Made by a program: the position numbers and the translations under genes. Below are positions 23,417 to 25,387 of a stretch of 25,387 nt of DNA, in pieces. The stretch's first letter is position 1. Each line of letters opens with the position of its first letter. Source of the stretch: a bacterium (GTDB lineage Bacteria > Spirochaetota > UBA4802 > UBA5550); contig JAAENB010000610.1 of the NCBI GenBank assembly GCA_024224995.1, positions 1 to 25,387 of the forward strand, written 5' to 3'. Below the pieces are notes generated by a model. It did not search any database. It worked only from the letters and a program-made list of their open reading frames with translations, and was not told the DNA's origin.

Positions 23417-23640
23417 ATAGTAGTGTGGCAGCATGGAAAACCTGCAAAAACAGTGTTCCCTTCATGCGCTTATTGTGAATATACAGTAAGATCCACAGAG
23501 TAAGCTTTCGGCAGTGATCGGAAGCAGCAGTACGCGAGTCTTTTTCCCTGCTGCAAAGATCACAGAATATACTCCGCCGATTTAATAATACGTTTGATAC
23601 TGTAATAGAATACTTGCTAAGCAATATATTGTGCTGTAAT
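23417..23640 (+). ncRNA. Candidate structured RNA or long 5' leader
   Basis: No reading frame fits here, but the RNA folds well. One stem is nested: 23508-23512/23576-23580 (TCGGC/GCCGA), 23514-23519/23558-23563 (GTGATC/GATCAC) and 23524-23530/23548-23554 (GCAGCAG/CTGCTGC). A separate hairpin lies at 23469-23476/23483-23490 (CTTATTGT/ACAGTAAG) and competes with an alternative pairing to 23494-23505. CAGCA at 23430 could close the whole with TGCTG near 23632. The long rod with internal loops behind a strong promoter recalls 6S-like RNA, but I cannot match it to that or to a riboswitch class. No clear terminator was seen. Confidence 0.4.
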
Positions 23641-23711
23641 TATGTGAGCGTTAGGTGGCGCGTTTGTGTAATTGCCGTATTGTATATAATTAAATTTTGG
23701 GGAGGCAGCCT

Positions 23712-24425
23712 ATGACTACAACCGCAACAGCAGCACCAGTACGGGTAAACCATGAACCGCGGATTTCACTCAATAAGCTTGGAGAGTATCTTGTAACCCG
23801 CGTCTTAAGAAGACAGCGTATCCTGAAAGATCAGAAGTATCCAAAAGGATTCATTGTTTCGCGGTATAACGAGGTGGAAAGAATTGTCTGTCATTTTCTC
23901 GCGTCCGGCGCGACCGATGATGAGATGATACTCAACGCGATTGATGACTTTATTCACCGGAGGCCGGGTTCCGACTGGGAGTATCAGAACCAGGAATTGT
24001 CGGCGGAAGCCTTAACTCATTTTCTCGATCTCGTTGACGGTATTAATTTACGGGGACTTACGGTTACGGAAAAACCAACAGTTGAACAGAATTCTTTGTT
24101 CATTGAAGGGGTGCAGGTGAGTGTACGTCCCGAGCTTGTTCTTCATGGAACCGACAAACAGGGCGTTGAGTTTTCGGGAGGGATTAAATTATATTTTTCC
24201 AAACATAATCCCCTTGAAGAGAAGTCGGCCGGGTATGTGAGCTCACTCCTGCATGAGTTCTTAAGAGTGAATGAAGAATATTTTCCCGCTCCAGGTTATA
24301 AGCACTGTTTGGTGGTAGACGTGTTTGCCGGAAAGATTTATTCGGCTCCGCGGAGTTATATTCGCAGGCTGGGCGAGATCAAAGCAGCCTGTCATGAAAT
24401 TGCCGCAGTCTGGGCATCGCTTTAG
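23712..24425 (+). CDS. Conserved hypothetical protein, possible PD-(D/E)XK fold, 237 aa
   Basis: The N-terminal half (ISLNKLGEYLV ... RRQRILKDQKYP) is helical and basic. The C-terminal half contains SVRPELVLHG and, after a short gap, SGGIKLYFSK, spaced like the acidic residue and the E/G-x-K of PD-(D/E)XK nuclease-like domains, followed by a helix and KHCLVVDVFAGKIYSAP, a beta-strand pair. This fold assignment is tentative. I recall a similar NKLGEYL...QKYP opening in uncharacterised proteins of other bacteria. The ATG at 23712 follows GGGGAGG, so I reject the in-frame TTG at 23697, which lies inside that site. It may be transcribed from the far promoter at 23382 through the structured leader or from a nearer TATAAT at 23685. 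The AAA ATPase gene follows 110 bases on. Confidence 0.7.
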   Translation: MTTTATAAPVRVNHEPRISLNKLGEYLVTRVLRRQRILKDQKYPKGFIVSRYNEVERIVCHFLASGATDDEMILNAIDDFIHRRPGSDWEYQNQELSAEALTHFLDLVDGINLRGLTVTEKPTVEQNSLFIEGVQVSVRPELVLHGTDKQGVEFSGGIKLYFSKHNPLEEKSAGYVSSLLHEFLRVNEEYFPAPGYKHCLVVDVFAGKIYSAPRSYIRRLGEIKAACHEIAAVWASL

Positions 24426-24433
24426 CGATGCCC
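24412..24433 (+). terminator. Hairpin over the stop codon, likely transcription end
   Basis: GGGCATCGC (24412-24420) and GCGATGCCC (24425-24433) pair perfectly around TTTA; the stop codon TAG (24423-24425) sits in the loop and stem. A C/G-run and TATTTTTATT follow at 24451-24462, not directly adjacent, so termination may be partial. Confidence 0.5.
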
Positions 24434-24469
24434 CCCCGGGGCCCGGGGCGGGTATTTTTATTGACAAAA

Positions 24470-24531
24470 TCCCCCGGTTGCGGTAACAGTACTTAAACTT
24501 TGATTACTGATTCATCTAAGAATCCGGGGGA
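24470..24531. promoter_or_regulatory. Inverted repeat that could hide the AAA ATPase ribosome site
   Basis: TCCCCCGG (24470-24477) is complementary to CCGGGGGA (24524-24531), and the right arm is itself the Shine-Dalgarno site of the gene starting at 24536. TTGACA stands at 24461-24466 with a poor -10 (TAACAG, 17-base spacer). A transcript entering from upstream could pair and hide the site; one that starts after the left arm could not. Confidence 0.4.
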
Positions 24532-24535
24532 ATAA

Positions 24536-25387
24536 ATGCGAAAATTTTCATCATATGGCCCAATCAATACGAAATTGCATTATTATGCTCCACGGCAGGA
24601 ATTGATTGATAACGCCTATATTCAACTGGTTGGAGAGAATCCGGAAGAAGGCGGCCATTATATGACCGTATGGGCTCCCCGGCAAACAGGAAAGACCTGG
24701 GTGATGCAGCAGGTCTTTTTCAGGCTTGAGACTGATGAGCGATTTGATGTAGTCAAGATAAACCTGGATCACCTGAAAATGGAGGAGGATGTCAGCAAAA
24801 TATTAATATCTATTGGTAATACGATTGCTGAGAAGTTGAATAAAAAAATTGTCAAAACCGATACTCTTGAAAAATTTTTGAGTATCTTTAAAAGAGATTT
24901 TCTTGATAAACCCCTGGTTCTTATCCTTGACGAGTTCGATGCCCTGGCCGACGATGCCATCAGCTCCATAGTGGGCGTTTTCAGAAATGTTTATATATCA
25001 AGGCAGGATCAGTCCAATAAACCCTCTGAAGAAAGAGACTATCTTTTGCATGGTGTTGCCCTCATCGGTGTTAGAAGCGTTCTCGGTGTTGAGAATGTAA
25101 AAGGCTCACCTTTTAACATCCAGAGAAGTGTTCATATTCCCGATCTTACGTATGATGAAGTTGATGAAATGTTCAAATGGTATGAGCGGGAGAGCGGGCA
25201 AAAAGTTGAACAGGAAGTAATTGACAGGCTCTATTATGAAACCGCGGGGCAGCCCGGTTTAACCTGCTGGTTCGGGGAACTCCTCACCGAAGGATTCGAG
25301 AATTTTGTTGTTGAAAAAGATAAACCTGTAACAATGGATACTTTTGAAGAAGTATATGCTGCTGCGACCTCTATTCTTCCCAATAAC
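24536..25387 (+). CDS. AAA ATPase family protein, 3'-truncated by the window
   Basis: 284 codons are visible and the frame runs off the right edge. The N-terminus reads KFSSYGP, then LHYYAPRQEL and WAPRQTGKTW, where A47-x4-GKT (K53/T54) is the Walker A motif with Ala in place of the first Gly. Walker B is LVLILDEFD (D132/E133). Later AGQPGLTCWFGELL resembles a sensor 2/helical-lid segment. This is the AAA_14/AAA-like group of STAND-related ATPases, often found with a C-terminal PD-(D/E)XK nuclease domain, which here would lie beyond the window. The ATG at 24536 has GGGGGA before it. Role unknown. Confidence 0.85.
   Translation, partial: MRKFSSYGPINTKLHYYAPRQELIDNAYIQLVGENPEEGGHYMTVWAPRQTGKTWVMQQVFFRLETDERFDVVKINLDHLKMEEDVSKILISIGNTIAEKLNKKIVKTDTLEKFLSIFKRDFLDKPLVLILDEFDALADDAISSIVGVFRNVYISRQDQSNKPSEERDYLLHGVALIGVRSVLGVENVKGSPFNIQRSVHIPDLTYDEVDEMFKWYERESGQKVEQEVIDRLYYETAGQPGLTCWFGELLTEGFENFVVEKDKPVTMDTFEEVYAAATSILPNN

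Overview
The window reads as a bacterial chromosome segment with moderate G+C content, standard Shine-Dalgarno sites and sigma-70-like promoters. Several products look like lipoproteins, so a double-membraned organism is likely. The mix of expanded ribbon-helix-helix (RHH) paralogues, loose lipoboxes, a DisA_N-type nucleotide cyclase and a REC-REC-GGDEF protein would suit a spirochaete or a similar environmental Gram-negative. No rRNA, tRNA or typing gene is visible, so the taxonomy is only an inference.

Layout. 1-2001: the 3' end of a formamidopyrimidine-DNA glycosylase gene, then a glutamate-dehydrogenase-family gene whose leader contains a nested foldback repeat. 2165-6361: a divergent cluster with a diadenylate-cyclase-like protein on the minus strand, facing a coupled pair (a 487-aa helical protein and a 137-aa three-helix membrane protein), then a Fic protein on the minus strand. 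6689-12227: two nearly identical direct repeats of about 625 bp, each with a minus-strand gene for a 153-aa RHH-like protein. They flank a large HExxH protein built around beta-sandwich repeats and an exported 255-aa protein. 12372-14763: an AT-rich accessory stretch with an unknown acidic protein, a lipoprotein-like protein, a short RadC/JAB gene whose start looks frameshifted, and an RHH-GNAT pair whose promoter overlaps a 20-bp palindrome.

14843-16485: a coupled pair encoding a minimal sulfite/nitrite-reductase-like Fe-S protein and an alpha/alpha-toroid protein. 16548-18062: an exported protein with two copies of one domain; only the second keeps a His/Cys pair. 18063-18507: an array of G+C-rich hairpin repeats. 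18508-20705 (minus): a lipoprotein carrying a phage-tail-collar domain, and a REC-REC-GGDEF response regulator. 20824-23324 (minus): a two-gene operon for an SRPBCC plus epimerase fusion (TIGR01777 type) and a polytopic membrane protein. 23325-23711: a promoter followed by a strongly structured leader or small RNA. 23712-25387: a 237-aa protein, possibly of PD-(D/E)XK type, and the start of an AAA ATPase.

The most interesting material is the direct-repeat-flanked HExxH cassette, the diadenylate-cyclase-like neighbourhood with an altered RHR motif, the RHH-GNAT module, the structured RNA candidate near 23417-23640, and the exported tandem-domain protein.
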